From Dyella jiangningensis (lineage in GTDB: Bacteria > Pseudomonadota > Gammaproteobacteria > Xanthomonadales > Rhodanobacteraceae): a DNA stretch of 64,000 nucleotides. The notes beneath the pieces were generated by a model. The model did not search any database, was not told the DNA's origin, and saw only the letters and a program-made list of their open reading frames with translations. The stretch covers positions 1,736,001 to 1,800,000 of the forward strand of contig NZ_NFZS01000001.1 in assembly GCF_003264855.1 (NCBI RefSeq), written 5' to 3'. Shown here one piece after another: positions 45,646 through 54,672 of this stretch. The stretch's first letter is position 1, and every line of letters starts with the position of its first letter. The position numbers and the translations under genes are program-made.

Positions 45646-45766
45646 TGACTTTCACGCCCATGGGTGTCGCAGGTTGTTTTGTGCGCTGCCCCGGCTAGAT
45701 TTCCGCGCATAGCGGAGATCGGTGCCGCGAGGCGATTTTCCGATTCCTCCTACCTGATAACGGGAC

Positions 45767-46795
45767 ATGAGCAAGAAGAGCAGCTACAAGGTGGCAATGG
45801 TCGGCGCGACAGGCGCCGTGGGCGAAACCCTGCTGGCCATCCTGGCCGAGCGCGAATTTCCGATCAGCGAGCTGGTGCCGCTGGCCAGCGAGCGTTCGGC
45901 GGGCGAAAAAATCACCTTTGGCGGTAAACAGGTCACCGTTAAAAACCTGGCCGACTACGATTTCGACGGCGTGGACATCGCCTTCTTCTCGGCCGGCGGT
46001 TCGGTGAGCCGCGAGCATGCCCCGCGTGCGGCGGCGGCGGGCGCGGTGGTGATCGACAACACGTCGGAATACCGCTACCAGGACGACATCCCGCTGGTGG
46101 TCAGCGAAGTGAACCCGCACGCGATCGCCGAGTACACCACGCGCGGGATCATCGCCAACCCGAACTGCTCGACCATGCAGATGCTGGTGGCGCTGGCGCC
46201 GATCCATCGCGCGGCGGGCATCGAGCGCATCAACGTGGCCACCTACCAGTCCGTCTCCGGCGCCGGCCGCAGCGGCCTGGAAGAACTCGGCCAGCAGACC
46301 GCCGCGATGCTGAGCTTCCAGGATGTGGAGCCGAAGAAGTTCTCCAAGCAGATCGCGTTCAACGTCATCCCGCACATCGACGACTTCCAGCCTAACGGCT
46401 ACACCAAGGAAGAAATGAAGATGGTGTGGGAGACGCGCAAGATCCTCGAGGACGACACCATCCAGGTGAACCCGACGGCCGTACGCGTGCCGGTGTTCTA
46501 CGGCCACGCCGAGGCGGTGCACATCGAAACGCGCGACAAGATCACCGCCGAGCAGGCACGCGAATTGCTGGAGAACGCCGAGGGCGTGGTGGTGATGGAT
46601 GAACGCAAGGCCGGGGGCTATCCGACGCCGGTGGGCGACGCCGCGGGCAAGGATCCGGTGTTTGTCGGGCGCATTCGCGAGGACATCTCGCACGAGCGTG
46701 GCCTCGATCTCTGGGTCGTTGCCGACAACATCCGCAAGGGCGCTGCACTGAACGCCGTGCAGGTCGCCGAGCTGCTCATCAAGGATTACCTGTAA
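45767..46795 (+). CDS. asd: Aspartate-semialdehyde dehydrogenase
   Basis: Makes aspartate semialdehyde for lysine/DAP, threonine and methionine. It has 342 residues, beginning MSKKSSYKVAMVGATGAVGE, with the NADP loop and active-site Cys134 in NPNCSTMQM. His and Arg residues in the NVIPHIDDFQ and VPVFYGHAE regions fit. Position just before fimV and truA matches the pseudomonad and xanthomonad order. Its stop overlaps the start of the next small gene (TAATG). Confidence 0.97.
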   Translation: MSKKSSYKVAMVGATGAVGETLLAILAEREFPISELVPLASERSAGEKITFGGKQVTVKNLADYDFDGVDIAFFSAGGSVSREHAPRAAAAGAVVIDNTSEYRYQDDIPLVVSEVNPHAIAEYTTRGIIANPNCSTMQMLVALAPIHRAAGIERINVATYQSVSGAGRSGLEELGQQTAAMLSFQDVEPKKFSKQIAFNVIPHIDDFQPNGYTKEEMKMVWETRKILEDDTIQVNPTAVRVPVFYGHAEAVHIETRDKITAEQARELLENAEGVVVMDERKAGGYPTPVGDAAGKDPVFVGRIREDISHERGLDLWVVADNIRKGAALNAVQVAELLIKDYL

Positions 46796-47091
46796 TGAAC
46801 GTCGTGCTGTCCAGGCTGGTGTGGTGTGGGCTGGTGCTTGCGGTACCGGCCTGGGCAGCGCAAAAAACCGCCGCGTCGGAAAGCCAGGCTCCCGCCCAGC
46901 AAAAGCAGCTGGAGCAGGCCATTTCCACGCAACAGGGAGAGGTGAAGCGGTTGCAGGGCGACGTCCAGAAGGAAGAAAGCCGGACGCACCAGGCGGACGA
47001 GAAACTGAAGCAGCAGGATCAGCAGATCGCCGACCTGCAGCGGCAGCTCAAAGCCCTTCAGACCACGCAGCAGGGAACCGGTCATCCCTGA
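46795..47091 (+). CDS. Small secreted coiled-coil protein between asd and fimV
   Basis: 98 residues. A signal-type N-terminus (MNVVLSRLVWCGLVLAVPAW, then AAQK) is followed by a continuous heptad-like helix (QLEQAISTQQGEVKRLQGDV, RTHQADEKLKQQDQQIADLQ). The ATG shares a base with the asd stop (TAATG), so translation is likely coupled. I recognise no named family. It may partner with the adjacent FimV, which also has a coiled coil, but this is inferred from position alone. Confidence 0.65.
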   Translation: MNVVLSRLVWCGLVLAVPAWAAQKTAASESQAPAQQKQLEQAISTQQGEVKRLQGDVQKEESRTHQADEKLKQQDQQIADLQRQLKALQTTQQGTGHP

Positions 47092-47166
47092 GCAGGTCCG
47101 CGCCGAAGGGATGCGGACGGACAAGAACAAACTGCAGCAAGATGTTGTAAATACTGGCCGGTACTA

Positions 47167-47195
47167 TTGTTGATTGGCTTGTACCTAACTAAAGT
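47167..47195 (+). promoter_or_regulatory. Candidate fimV promoter
   Basis: TTGTTG (47167-47172) and TAAAGT (47190-47195) with a 17-base spacer, in the only AT-leaning stretch of the 176-base gap before fimV. The -10 is a weak match (4 of 6). Confidence 0.35.
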
Positions 47196-47267
47196 GACCC
47201 CCGTTGCGGATGCCACCGTTTTGCGGTGAGCCAATAAAAACGTCGGGGTCGTTCGGGGGAATACACG

Positions 47268-49619
47268 ATGAATCGTTCGTTGAAGCTGTCGATGCTGCTG
47301 GCGCTTGCCCTGGGCAGCAGCCAGGCAGCAGCGCTGGAACTGGGCCAGATCCAGGTGAAATCCGCCCTGGGACAGCCGTTGCTGGCCGAAATCCCGGTCA
47401 ATCCCGACAGCCCGGCCGAGCTGCAGAACCTCACCGCGCGCCTGGCTTCCGCCGAGGATGCCGCCCAGGCGGGCGTCGCTGCCGGCCCTGCGGTTCCCCT
47501 GCAGTTCGCCGTGGTCGATGGCGCCAACGGCAAGAAGGTCATCCGCATCACCAGTTCCGCACCGGTGAACGACCCCTATCTCGATCTCCTGGTCGAAGTG
47601 AACAACGCGGCGGGCAAGAGCCTGCGCGAGTTCACCATCCTGCTCGATCCGCCGAGCAGCGTGGCCAACAACGTGCCGGCGACCAGCGCCCCGACGCAGG
47701 CCGCCGCCAAGCCTTCGCGTCGTGCTGCCAGCGCGGCACCGGCCGCCAGCACCAGCCAGGCCGCCGCTCCGGCGCCGGCCCCCGAAGCCAAGCCCGCCAA
47801 GCCGGCGGCGGCGCCGCGTGCTGCGACGGGCGACACGTTCGGCCCGGTCGAGCGTGGCCAGACGCTGTCGGCCATTGCGCATCAGACGGCGCCTGAAGGC
47901 GTCGACATCAACCAGATGCTGCTGGCGCTCAAGCAGGCCAATCCGGATGCGTTCTATCGCGACAACATCAACGCGCTGAAGACCGGTGCCGTGCTGCGCG
48001 TACCATCTAAGGCCGATGCGCAGGCGACGGCCGTCGCCGCGGCAGCTGCCGAAGTGATGCGCCAGAACGGTGACTGGCGTTCCGGCGCCGCGCGCACGCC
48101 CACCACGGTGGCCGATGCCGGCACCCGTGCGAATGCTTCGTCTGCGCCCACCACGACGGCGCCGGCCGGTGATCGCCTGTCCCTGGTTCCCGCCAAGGAA
48201 GGTGCCGACAACGCCGCCGGCAAGGGTGGCAAGGGCGGCGACAAGGCGGCGGAGAAGGGCATGGCCGCCCTTCACCAGGATCTGCTGCGCAGCCAGGAGG
48301 CGCTCACCACCCTGCAGCAGCAGGGCAATGAGCTGAAGTCGCGCCTGAAGGACCTGGAAGACATCAACGGAAAGAACGAGCGTCTGCTGTCCCTGAAGGA
48401 CAGCGAGATCGCCGACCTGCAGCGCCAGCTGGCGGAGGCCCGCAAGGCTGCCGGCCAGCCGGCTCCGGCTCCGGTTGCGGCGCCGGCCAAGGTCGCAGCC
48501 GCGGCACCGGAAGCGGGCAAGCCGGAGGCTGCGAAGCCCTCCGAAGACACCGTGGTCAAGGCGAACGAGCCGGCCCCGGCGGCCACCGCTCCGTCTGCGG
48601 CGACCCAGGCGCCGGCCAGCGAGCCGGCGCACGCCAGCACCACCGCCGCTGCCAAGCCGGTCATCGCGAAGCCCGCCGCCAAGCCCGCCGCACCGGCGCC
48701 GACGCCGGTGGCCGAGGAAGAACCCTGGTACATGCAGACGTGGGCCTGGGGCGCGGGTGCTGGCGCGGCCGTGCTGTTGCTCCTGCTCGCGCTGCGTGGC
48801 CGCAACCGCAAGCCGGCTGCCACCGCTGCCGCTGCCTCGACCGGTTCGCTGGCTGACCGGTTCGGTACCGAGCCGACCCTCGGCCTGGGCAGTGCGGATC
48901 CCGATCAGGACGAGCTGCTCGACCAGCTGGCCGAGCACCCGGATGACATCGGCCTGCACCTGGAACTGGTCAGCCTCTACTACAGCCGCCGCGACGTGGA
49001 GCACTTCGAGGCCGCCGCCGAAGCGATGCATGCGCACATCGCCGATCCGCAGCAGGCCGAATGGCAGGACGTGGTGCACATGGGCGAAGACCTCGTGCCG
49101 GAGCACCCGTTGTTCTCCCACGGCGCGCCGGTGCCGCCGCGCAGCGAAGACGAGCACGACGCGCTCGACCACTTCGACCTGGACCGCTATGCCAGCGACT
49201 CGGACGATCTTGAGCCGCCTCCGCTTCCGCAGCAGCCCTCGGCGCCCAACAAGAAGGTCAGCGAATACCATTTCGATTTCGACCTGACGCCGCGCCACGC
49301 ACACAACCAGGCCAGCGCGCCCGCAGCTGCGCCGGCGACGGCCGTCGAAAACCACGTCGAGGAAGAGCTGGAAACTGGCAGCACCAGCTGGGCGTTCGCG
49401 GAGCCGGCCGAAGACCTTCCGGCGCATGCGCTGGAGCCGCTGGACCACGAGATCGGGCAGTTCAGCGACGATCCGGTGGACACCAAGCTCGATCTCGCGC
49501 GTGCCTACCTCGACATGGGCGACCCCGATGGCGCCCAGGCGATGCTCGAGGAAGTCATGCACGAAGGTACCCAGATGCAGAAGGACGTGGCCAGGCGCCT
49601 GCTCGACAGCATCCACTGA
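47268..49619 (+). CDS. fimV: FimV, peptidoglycan-binding hub for type IV pili and twitching motility
   Basis: An inner-membrane protein linking cell wall and pilus machinery. It has 783 residues. Signal peptide (MNRSLKLSMLLALALGSSQA), conserved N-terminal domain ELGQIQVKSALGQPLLAEIP, LysM-like segment near residues 190-248 (VERGQTLSAIAHQTAPEGVD), coiled coil about 330-395, one span near 487-512 (WYMQTWAWGAGAGAAVLLLL), and the cytoplasmic FimV C-terminal TPR-type motif DTKLDLARAYLDMGDPDGAQ at the end. Long Ala/Pro/Lys-rich linkers join the domains. It is shorter than the Pseudomonas protein (about 900). A strong hairpin follows. Confidence 0.92.
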   Translation: MNRSLKLSMLLALALGSSQAAALELGQIQVKSALGQPLLAEIPVNPDSPAELQNLTARLASAEDAAQAGVAAGPAVPLQFAVVDGANGKKVIRITSSAPVNDPYLDLLVEVNNAAGKSLREFTILLDPPSSVANNVPATSAPTQAAAKPSRRAASAAPAASTSQAAAPAPAPEAKPAKPAAAPRAATGDTFGPVERGQTLSAIAHQTAPEGVDINQMLLALKQANPDAFYRDNINALKTGAVLRVPSKADAQATAVAAAAAEVMRQNGDWRSGAARTPTTVADAGTRANASSAPTTTAPAGDRLSLVPAKEGADNAAGKGGKGGDKAAEKGMAALHQDLLRSQEALTTLQQQGNELKSRLKDLEDINGKNERLLSLKDSEIADLQRQLAEARKAAGQPAPAPVAAPAKVAAAAPEAGKPEAAKPSEDTVVKANEPAPAATAPSAATQAPASEPAHASTTAAAKPVIAKPAAKPAAPAPTPVAEEEPWYMQTWAWGAGAGAAVLLLLLALRGRNRKPAATAAAASTGSLADRFGTEPTLGLGSADPDQDELLDQLAEHPDDIGLHLELVSLYYSRRDVEHFEAAAEAMHAHIADPQQAEWQDVVHMGEDLVPEHPLFSHGAPVPPRSEDEHDALDHFDLDRYASDSDDLEPPPLPQQPSAPNKKVSEYHFDFDLTPRHAHNQASAPAAAPATAVENHVEEELETGSTSWAFAEPAEDLPAHALEPLDHEIGQFSDDPVDTKLDLARAYLDMGDPDGAQAMLEEVMHEGTQMQKDVARRLLDSIH

Positions 49620-49646
49620 CGCGCGGTTCCATCGCTGCACATCCCG

Positions 49647-49680
49647 CTCGGGCCGGCCTTTGCCGGCCCGAGTCCGTTTG
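49647..49680 (+). terminator. Hairpin terminator after fimV
   Basis: Perfect 11-bp stem CTCGGGCCGGC / GCCGGCCCGAG with a CTTT loop, then TCCGTTTGG. The U-tract is weak, so some readthrough into truA is likely. Confidence 0.75.
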
Positions 49681-49724
49681 GGGCCTGTTACCCTTGTCGT
49701 TCCTGCAGATGGCGTTTTTCCTTC

Positions 49725-50492
49725 ATGCGACTTGCCCTGGGCATCGAATACGACGGCACCGAGTTCTCCGGCTGGCAGCGACTGAGCCACGGCGACACGG
49801 TGCAGGGCGCGCTGGAGAAGGCGCTTTCGTTCGTGGCGGCCCACCCCGTGGAAGTGACCTGCGCGGGGCGCACCGATGCCGGCGTGCACGGGCGTTGCCA
49901 GGTGGTGCACTTCGATACCGACGTGCAGCGCGACATGCGCGGCTGGGTGCTCGGCACCTGCTCGAACCTGCCGACCAGCGTTGCCGTGCTGTGGGCACAG
50001 CCGGTGAATGAGTCGTTCCATGCGCGCTTCTCCGCGCGCAGCCGGCGCTATCGCTATCGCATCCTCAATCGCCCCGTGCGCGCCGCGCTGGATGCACGCT
50101 ACGTGACATGGGAACGGTTGCCGCTGGACGCCGCGCGCATGCACGAGGCCGCGCAGGTGCTGATCGGCGAGCACGACTTCACCGCGTTTCGTGCGGTGTC
50201 CTGCCAGGCTGCTCACGCCCGTCGCGACGTGCTGGCAGTGAGCGTGCGTCGCGAGGACGAGCAGGTGGTGATCGAGATCGAGGCGAACGCGTTCCTGCAC
50301 CACATGGTGCGCAACATCGTCGGTTCGCTGCTGCCGATCGGGCGCGGCGAGCAACCGGTGTCCTGGATGGGTGAACTGCTCGACGGACGCAACCGCGCCG
50401 TGGCCGGCCCCACGGCGCTGGCGTCGGGGCTGACCTTTCTCGGTCCGCGCTACGAGGCACACTGGGGCCTGCCTGCGGAGGTGAGCCAATGA
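49725..50492 (+). CDS. truA: tRNA pseudouridine(38-40) synthase TruA
   Basis: Modifies positions 38-40 of the tRNA anticodon arm. It has 255 residues from ATG 49725 ([20 protein letters not shown]). The catalytic Asp51 is in [11 protein letters not shown]. Downstream family text [16 protein letters not shown] and [16 protein letters not shown] is present. It overlaps trpF by 4 bp (ATGA). Confidence 0.97.
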   Translation: MRLALGIEYDGTEFSGWQRLSHGDTVQGALEKALSFVAAHPVEVTCAGRTDAGVHGRCQVVHFDTDVQRDMRGWVLGTCSNLPTSVAVLWAQPVNESFHARFSARSRRYRYRILNRPVRAALDARYVTWERLPLDAARMHEAAQVLIGEHDFTAFRAVSCQAAHARRDVLAVSVRREDEQVVIEIEANAFLHHMVRNIVGSLLPIGRGEQPVSWMGELLDGRNRAVAGPTALASGLTFLGPRYEAHWGLPAEVSQ

Positions 50493-51109
50493 CACGCATC
50501 AAGTGCTGCGGCATGACCCGCGTCGAAGACGCCGTGCTGGCGGCGCGGCTCGGCGCGGATGCGATCGGCCTGGTCTTCACCGCGCGCAGCAAGCGACGCG
50601 TCACGCTTGAGCAGGCACGGGCCATCGTGGGCGCGTTGCCTCCGTTCGTCGGCACCGTCGCGCTGTTCATGGATGACGACGCCGAACTCGTGCAGGAAGT
50701 GATCGAGGCCGTGCAACCGGATCTGCTGCAGTTCCACGGCGAAGAACCGGACAACTGGTGCGCGCAGTTCGGCCGGCGTTTCCTCAAGGCCATCGCCATG
50801 GGCGACGGCAAGGTGGCGTTGCACAAGCTGCGGCGTTACCCGTCGGTGGCCGGCTTGCTGCTCGACGGTCATGGCCTCGGCGAAGCCGGCGGCAGTGGCA
50901 AGGCGTTCGATTGGTCGTTGATGCCGACGGAACTGGAACAGCCGCTGATCCTGGCGGGCGGCCTCACGCCGGCAAACGTCGCCGAAGCGATCCGCATCGC
51001 GCGGCCGTGGGCGGTCGACGTCGCCAGCGGCGTCGAGTCGGCGCCGGGCATCAAGGACCCGCAGAAGCTCGCCGATTTCATCGAGGCCGTCCGCAACGCT
51101 TCATTGTAG
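50489..51109 (+). CDS. trpF: Phosphoribosylanthranilate isomerase
   Basis: Third step from anthranilate in tryptophan synthesis. It has 206 residues and starts [20 protein letters not shown], with the catalytic Cys7. Other family text includes [39 protein letters not shown] and [15 protein letters not shown]. The stop codon TAG lies inside the first bases of a REP-like repeat (TTGTAG, where TTG is the last codon), so the C-terminal residue and stop come from the mobile-looking element. The truA-trpF pair is followed by the repeat, not by trpB. Confidence 0.96.
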   Translation: MTRIKCCGMTRVEDAVLAARLGADAIGLVFTARSKRRVTLEQARAIVGALPPFVGTVALFMDDDAELVQEVIEAVQPDLLQFHGEEPDNWCAQFGRRFLKAIAMGDGKVALHKLRRYPSVAGLLLDGHGLGEAGGSGKAFDWSLMPTELEQPLILAGGLTPANVAEAIRIARPWAVDVASGVESAPGIKDPQKLADFIEAVRNASL

Positions 51110-51185
51110 GAGCGCACCCAGTGCGCGACCGCAGAGGCTGGCTGTCCCGCTCCGTTGGTCATCGCGCACTGGGTGCGCTCCTACA
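51104..51185. repeat. REP-like palindrome, supplying the trpF stop codon
   Basis: Arms TGTAGGAGCGCACCCAGTGC... (24 bp, 51105-51128) and the exact complement at 51162-51185. The TAG of TTGTAGG is the trpF stop. Confidence 0.92.
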
Positions 51186-51244
51186 GGGAAACCGAGGTGC
51201 GCTGCTAGCATGGCTGGTCAGCCGCGATGCAGCCCGGGTACCGC

Positions 51245-52249
51245 ATGTCCGCACCGATCGAAGAGTTTCGTTTTGACGGCCAGCCCGAGGCGCTGGATGC
51301 GCTCGTCGCCGATGCGCGCCCCAGGATCATTCGGGGGCTGGTGAAGCACTGGCCGCTGGTGGCGATGGCGCGGCAATCCGACCGGGCATTCGCATCGCAC
51401 CTCATCGCGCACGACAACGGCACGACCGTCGATGCGCTGGTGATGCCGCCCGAGGCCGATGGCGTGGTGGGTTATCGCGGCGACGTGGAGGCGTTCAACT
51501 TCAGCCACTACAAGGTGACCGTGACGCAGGTGCTGCAACGCCTGCTGGCATCCATCGATCAGGACCAGGCGCCGGGCATTGCCTTGCAAAGCGCCACCAT
51601 CGCCGGTTGCCTGCCGAAGCTGCTTGCCGAGCATGCGGTGCCCATGCTCGACCCTGCGATTCCGCCGCGGCTGTGGATCGGCAACCGGGTCACGACGCCC
51701 GCGCATTTCGACGAATACCAGAACATCGCCTGCGTGGTATGCGGCGTTCGGCGATTCACGCTGTTTCCGCCGGAGCAGGTGCGTAACCTCTATGTCGGCC
51801 CGCTGGATTTCGCGCCGACCGGCGCGGCGATAAGCATCGCGCGCCTCGATCGCCCGGACGACCCCCGCTTCCCGCGATTGAAGCTCGCGCTGGAGCATGC
51901 GTTGGTGGCCGAGCTGGAGCCTGGCGATGCGGTCTATATCCCGCCGATGTGGTGGCACCACGTCGCTTCGCTCGGCAAGCTCAATGCATTGGTGAACTAC
52001 TGGTGGAAGCCTCCGCAAGGCAAGGGCCTGGTGCCCAATACGCGCCTTGGCGGCCTTCTGCACGCCATCCTGTTGTTCAAGTCGTTGCCGCCGGCGGAAC
52101 GTGCGGCGTGGCGCGAACTGCTCGATTACTACGTGTTCGGCGACGATGATCCTGCCGCACATCTTCCCGAGGGAAAACGTGGCTGGCTGGGTGAGCTCGA
52201 CGCTGAGCAGTCGATGAAGTTGCTGGAGCGCATTCGCCACTACCTCTAG
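51245..52249 (+). CDS. Cupin-like (JmjC-type) 2-oxoglutarate-dependent oxygenase candidate
   Basis: About 334 residues. A double-stranded beta-helix enzyme by its motifs: metal ligands H-x-D in TPAHFDEYQN near residue 156 and a distal His in MWWHHVASL near residue 238, with IIRGLVKHWPLV near the N-terminus. These mark the cupin_8/JmjC group, many of which hydroxylate proteins. The target is unknown. ATG 51227 would add six residues; ribosome sites are weak for both. The gene is flanked on both sides by REP-like palindromes. Confidence 0.85.
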   Translation: MSAPIEEFRFDGQPEALDALVADARPRIIRGLVKHWPLVAMARQSDRAFASHLIAHDNGTTVDALVMPPEADGVVGYRGDVEAFNFSHYKVTVTQVLQRLLASIDQDQAPGIALQSATIAGCLPKLLAEHAVPMLDPAIPPRLWIGNRVTTPAHFDEYQNIACVVCGVRRFTLFPPEQVRNLYVGPLDFAPTGAAISIARLDRPDDPRFPRLKLALEHALVAELEPGDAVYIPPMWWHHVASLGKLNALVNYWWKPPQGKGLVPNTRLGGLLHAILLFKSLPPAERAAWRELLDYYVFGDDDPAAHLPEGKRGWLGELDAEQSMKLLERIRHYL

Positions 52250-52260
52250 CGCGATATCTC

Positions 52261-52338
52261 CTGTAGGAGCGCACCCAGTGCGCGACCACGAGCGGAGCGC
52301 CTCAGCTCCGCGGTCGCGCACTGGGTGCGCTCCTACAG
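52261..52338. repeat. REP-like palindrome, downstream of the cupin gene
   Basis: 27-bp perfect arms (CTGTAGGAGCGCACCCAGTG... at 52261-52287 and its complement at 52312-52338), with an inner GAGCGGAG/CTCCGC hairpin. It sits between convergent genes and 17 bases before a DnaA-box triad unit. Confidence 0.93.
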
Positions 52339-52355
52339 TGATAGGGAGCGGCGCG

Positions 52356-52461
52356 TTTTCCACAGCCCATGTGGATGCACACGGGAAAAGCCTGTGGATA
52401 GGTGTGCTATCTGCTTGATGGCAAAAGCGCGGCGACGCGATGCTGCGCAAATGCGCAATCG
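52356..52461. repeat. DnaA-box-like triad unit, isolated copy (copy A)
   Basis: Boxes TTTTCCACA (52356), TGTGGATGC (52370) and TGTGGATAG (52393) at offsets 0, +14 and +37, then GATAG-GTGTG-CTATC and a tail ending GCAAATGCGCAATCG. The same layout recurs five times at 56.6-57.3 kb. It ends just before the stop codon of the divergently oriented LysR gene. Confidence 0.85.
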
Positions 52462-52463
52462 TT

Positions 52464-53360
52464 CTACTCGGCGTGGCGGTTGAATTCCGTCTTCAACCAG
52501 CGGGCCAGGGCCTCCGACCGTTCGGCCGGCATGCGTGACGGCGTAGCGAGCACCCATTGCGCGGAAGAGTCCACGAAACCCCAGGGTGCGACCAATCGCC
52601 CCGATGCCAGGTCGTCGGCCACCAGCGGCTCAGGCGCCATGGCGAGGCCACGCCCGGCGACGGCAGCTTCGATCAGGTGGTAGAGGTGCGGATAGCCCTG
52701 CGCCATGGACAGTTGCGCAGGCACCATGCCGATGGCCTGTGCCCAACTGCTCCACACGCGGGGTCTCGATTGCGTATGCAGCAGCGGCAGCTCGAGGATC
52801 ACCTCGGGTGGTCTCCCGATCAGCCGGCGGGCTTTCGCAAACTCGGGGCTGACCACCGGGCCGATGCGTTCGCGCAGCAGGGGACGCACATGCCACGACG
52901 CCGGCCAGGGCGCTTCCCCGGCAAGCACGGCGGCGTCGAGGCCACCGAGGGCATCATCGAACGGTGCCTCCTGCGGGCGCAGGTGCAGGTCGAGGTCAGG
53001 CAGGTCGGCCATCAGGCGTTCGAGGCGGGGAATCATCCAGCGTGCGAGCAGGCTGACCGGACAGCCCAGCACGAAAGGCGTGTGGCCGGCTTCGGGCCGC
53101 AGCGACTCCACCGTGTCGCGCAACTGGGCAAACGCCGCCGTGCTGGTGTCGCGCAGGCGCTGCCCGGCCGGCGTGAGCGCCAGACCGCGTCCCTGGCGCT
53201 GGAACAAGGCCAGGCCGAGCTCTTCCTCCAGTGAGCGGATGTGTCGGCTCACGGCCCCGTGGGTGACGTGCAGCTCGACCGCTGCCTTGCTCACGCTTCC
53301 CAGTCGGGCAGCGGCTTCGAAGGCGAGCAGGGCATTCAATGAGGGCAATGGCCGGGGCAT
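52464..53360 (-). CDS. trpI: LysR-family regulator, TrpI-like activator of trpBA
   Basis: 298 residues from ATG 53360. The longer frame to 53465 crosses the divergent promoter and is rejected. The N-terminal winged helix is LSLNALLAFEAAARLGSVSK-type text (LPSLNALLAFEAAARLGSVS), then ELHVTHGAVSRHIRSLEEEL, typical of the GcvA/TrpI branch. In pseudomonads and xanthomonads TrpI is divergent from trpBA and activates it in response to indole-glycerol phosphate. That arrangement is exact here (104 bases apart), with a T-N11-A dyad between them. Identity as TrpI rests on context. Confidence 0.82.
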   Translation of the reverse strand: MPRPLPSLNALLAFEAAARLGSVSKAAVELHVTHGAVSRHIRSLEEELGLALFQRQGRGLALTPAGQRLRDTSTAAFAQLRDTVESLRPEAGHTPFVLGCPVSLLARWMIPRLERLMADLPDLDLHLRPQEAPFDDALGGLDAAVLAGEAPWPASWHVRPLLRERIGPVVSPEFAKARRLIGRPPEVILELPLLHTQSRPRVWSSWAQAIGMVPAQLSMAQGYPHLYHLIEAAVAGRGLAMAPEPLVADDLASGRLVAPWGFVDSSAQWVLATPSRMPAERSEALARWLKTEFNRHAE

Positions 53361-53362
53361 GG

Positions 53363-53387
53363 CATCTGTGAGTTTATTTGACAGATG
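53363..53387. promoter_or_regulatory. LysR-type operator (T-N11-A dyad) between trpI and trpB
   Basis: CATCTGT (53363-53369), 11 bases, ACAGATG (53381-53387): a perfect 7-bp inverted repeat with the T-N11-A spacing of LysR regulators. It begins three bases upstream of the regulator's own ATG, so it fits autorepression plus trpBA activation. Confidence 0.6.
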
Positions 53388-53463
53388 ACGGCGATCATAT
53401 CGCTTTTGGGGAACCAGCCGCTGGGGTAGGGTGTCGAGCGCATCCCCGCTTGCGAGTGTCCCC

Positions 53464-54672
53464 ATGACGAAGATCGACTTCAGCGCCTATCCCGACGAGC
53501 ACGGCCGGTTCGGCGCCTACGGCGGCAGCTATGTCGCCGAAACCCTGATGGCTCCGTTGGCCGAGCTGACCGAGGCCTACCTGCGCCTGCGCGAGGATCC
53601 CGCGTTCCTGGCCGAACTGGACCGTGACCTGAAGTACTACGTGGGCCGTCCCAGCCCGATCTATTACGCCGAGCGGCTGTCGCAGCAGGTGGGCGGCGCG
53701 CGCATCCTGCTCAAGCGCGAAGACCTCAACCACACCGGCGCGCACAAGATCAACAACACCATCGGCCAGGCCCTGGTGGCCAAACGCATGGGCAAGCCGC
53801 GCATCATCGCGGAGACCGGCGCGGGCCAGCATGGTGTGGCCAGTGCCACGGTCGCTGCACGTTTCGGCCTCAAGTGCGTGGTGTACATGGGCGCGGTCGA
53901 CATCGAGCGGCAGAAGATCAACGTCTACCGCATGAAGCTGCTCGGCGCGGAAGTGGTGCCGGTGACCTCGGGCTCCAAGACGCTGAAGGATGCGCTCAAC
54001 GAAGCGATGCGTGACTGGGTCACCAACGTGGCCGACACCTTCTACATCATCGGTACCGTTGCCGGTCCGCATCCGTACCCGCTGATGGTGCGCGACTTCA
54101 ACAGCATCGTCGGCCGCGAGGCGCGCGTGCAGGTGCAGGAACAGTTCGGCCGCCTGCCGGACGTGATCACTGCCTGCGTGGGTGGTGGTTCCAATGCGAT
54201 CGGCCTGTTCCACGCGTTCCTCAACGACGAGAAGGTACGCATCGTTGGCGCCGAGGCGGCGGGCGAAGGCATTGCCACGGGCCATCACGCCGCTTCGCTG
54301 GCGGCAGGGCGGCCCGGCGTGCTGCACGGCAATCGCACCTACGTGCTGTGCGACGACAACGGACAGATCACCGAAACGCATTCGGTCTCGGCCGGTCTCG
54401 ATTATCCGGGTGTCGGCCCCGAGCACGCGTTCCTGAAGGACGCAGGGCGCGCCGAATACGTCGGCGTCACCGATGACGAGGCGCTCGAAGCGTTCCACTT
54501 GCTGGCGCGCACGGAAGGCATTCTTGCCGCTTTGGAATCGAGCCATGCCGTGGCGCAGGCGATCAAGCTGGCGCGTGAATACCCGAAGGATGGCCTCGTG
54601 CTGTGCAACCTTTCCGGCCGCGGTGACAAGGACGTGCACACGATTGCTGCACGTGAAGGAGTGCAGGTATGA
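53464..54672 (+). CDS. trpB: Tryptophan synthase beta chain
   Basis: Condenses indole and serine using PLP. It has 402 residues from ATG 53464 ([20 protein letters not shown]); the frame back to 53431 is not used because the family starts here. The PLP lysine is Lys95 in [14 protein letters not shown]. The phosphate-binding loop [10 protein letters not shown] and the C-terminal [17 protein letters not shown] are intact. It is coupled to trpA by ATGA. Confidence 0.98.
   Translation: MTKIDFSAYPDEHGRFGAYGGSYVAETLMAPLAELTEAYLRLREDPAFLAELDRDLKYYVGRPSPIYYAERLSQQVGGARILLKREDLNHTGAHKINNTIGQALVAKRMGKPRIIAETGAGQHGVASATVAARFGLKCVVYMGAVDIERQKINVYRMKLLGAEVVPVTSGSKTLKDALNEAMRDWVTNVADTFYIIGTVAGPHPYPLMVRDFNSIVGREARVQVQEQFGRLPDVITACVGGGSNAIGLFHAFLNDEKVRIVGAEAAGEGIATGHHAASLAAGRPGVLHGNRTYVLCDDNGQITETHSVSAGLDYPGVGPEHAFLKDAGRAEYVGVTDDEALEAFHLLARTEGILAALESSHAVAQAIKLAREYPKDGLVLCNLSGRGDKDVHTIAAREGVQV

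Noticed and set aside
47082-50495. 1137-residue open frame on the minus strand
   Set aside because: Antisense to fimV and truA; composition is Arg/Gly repeat-like from the high third-position GC. The plus-strand genes have clear domains.
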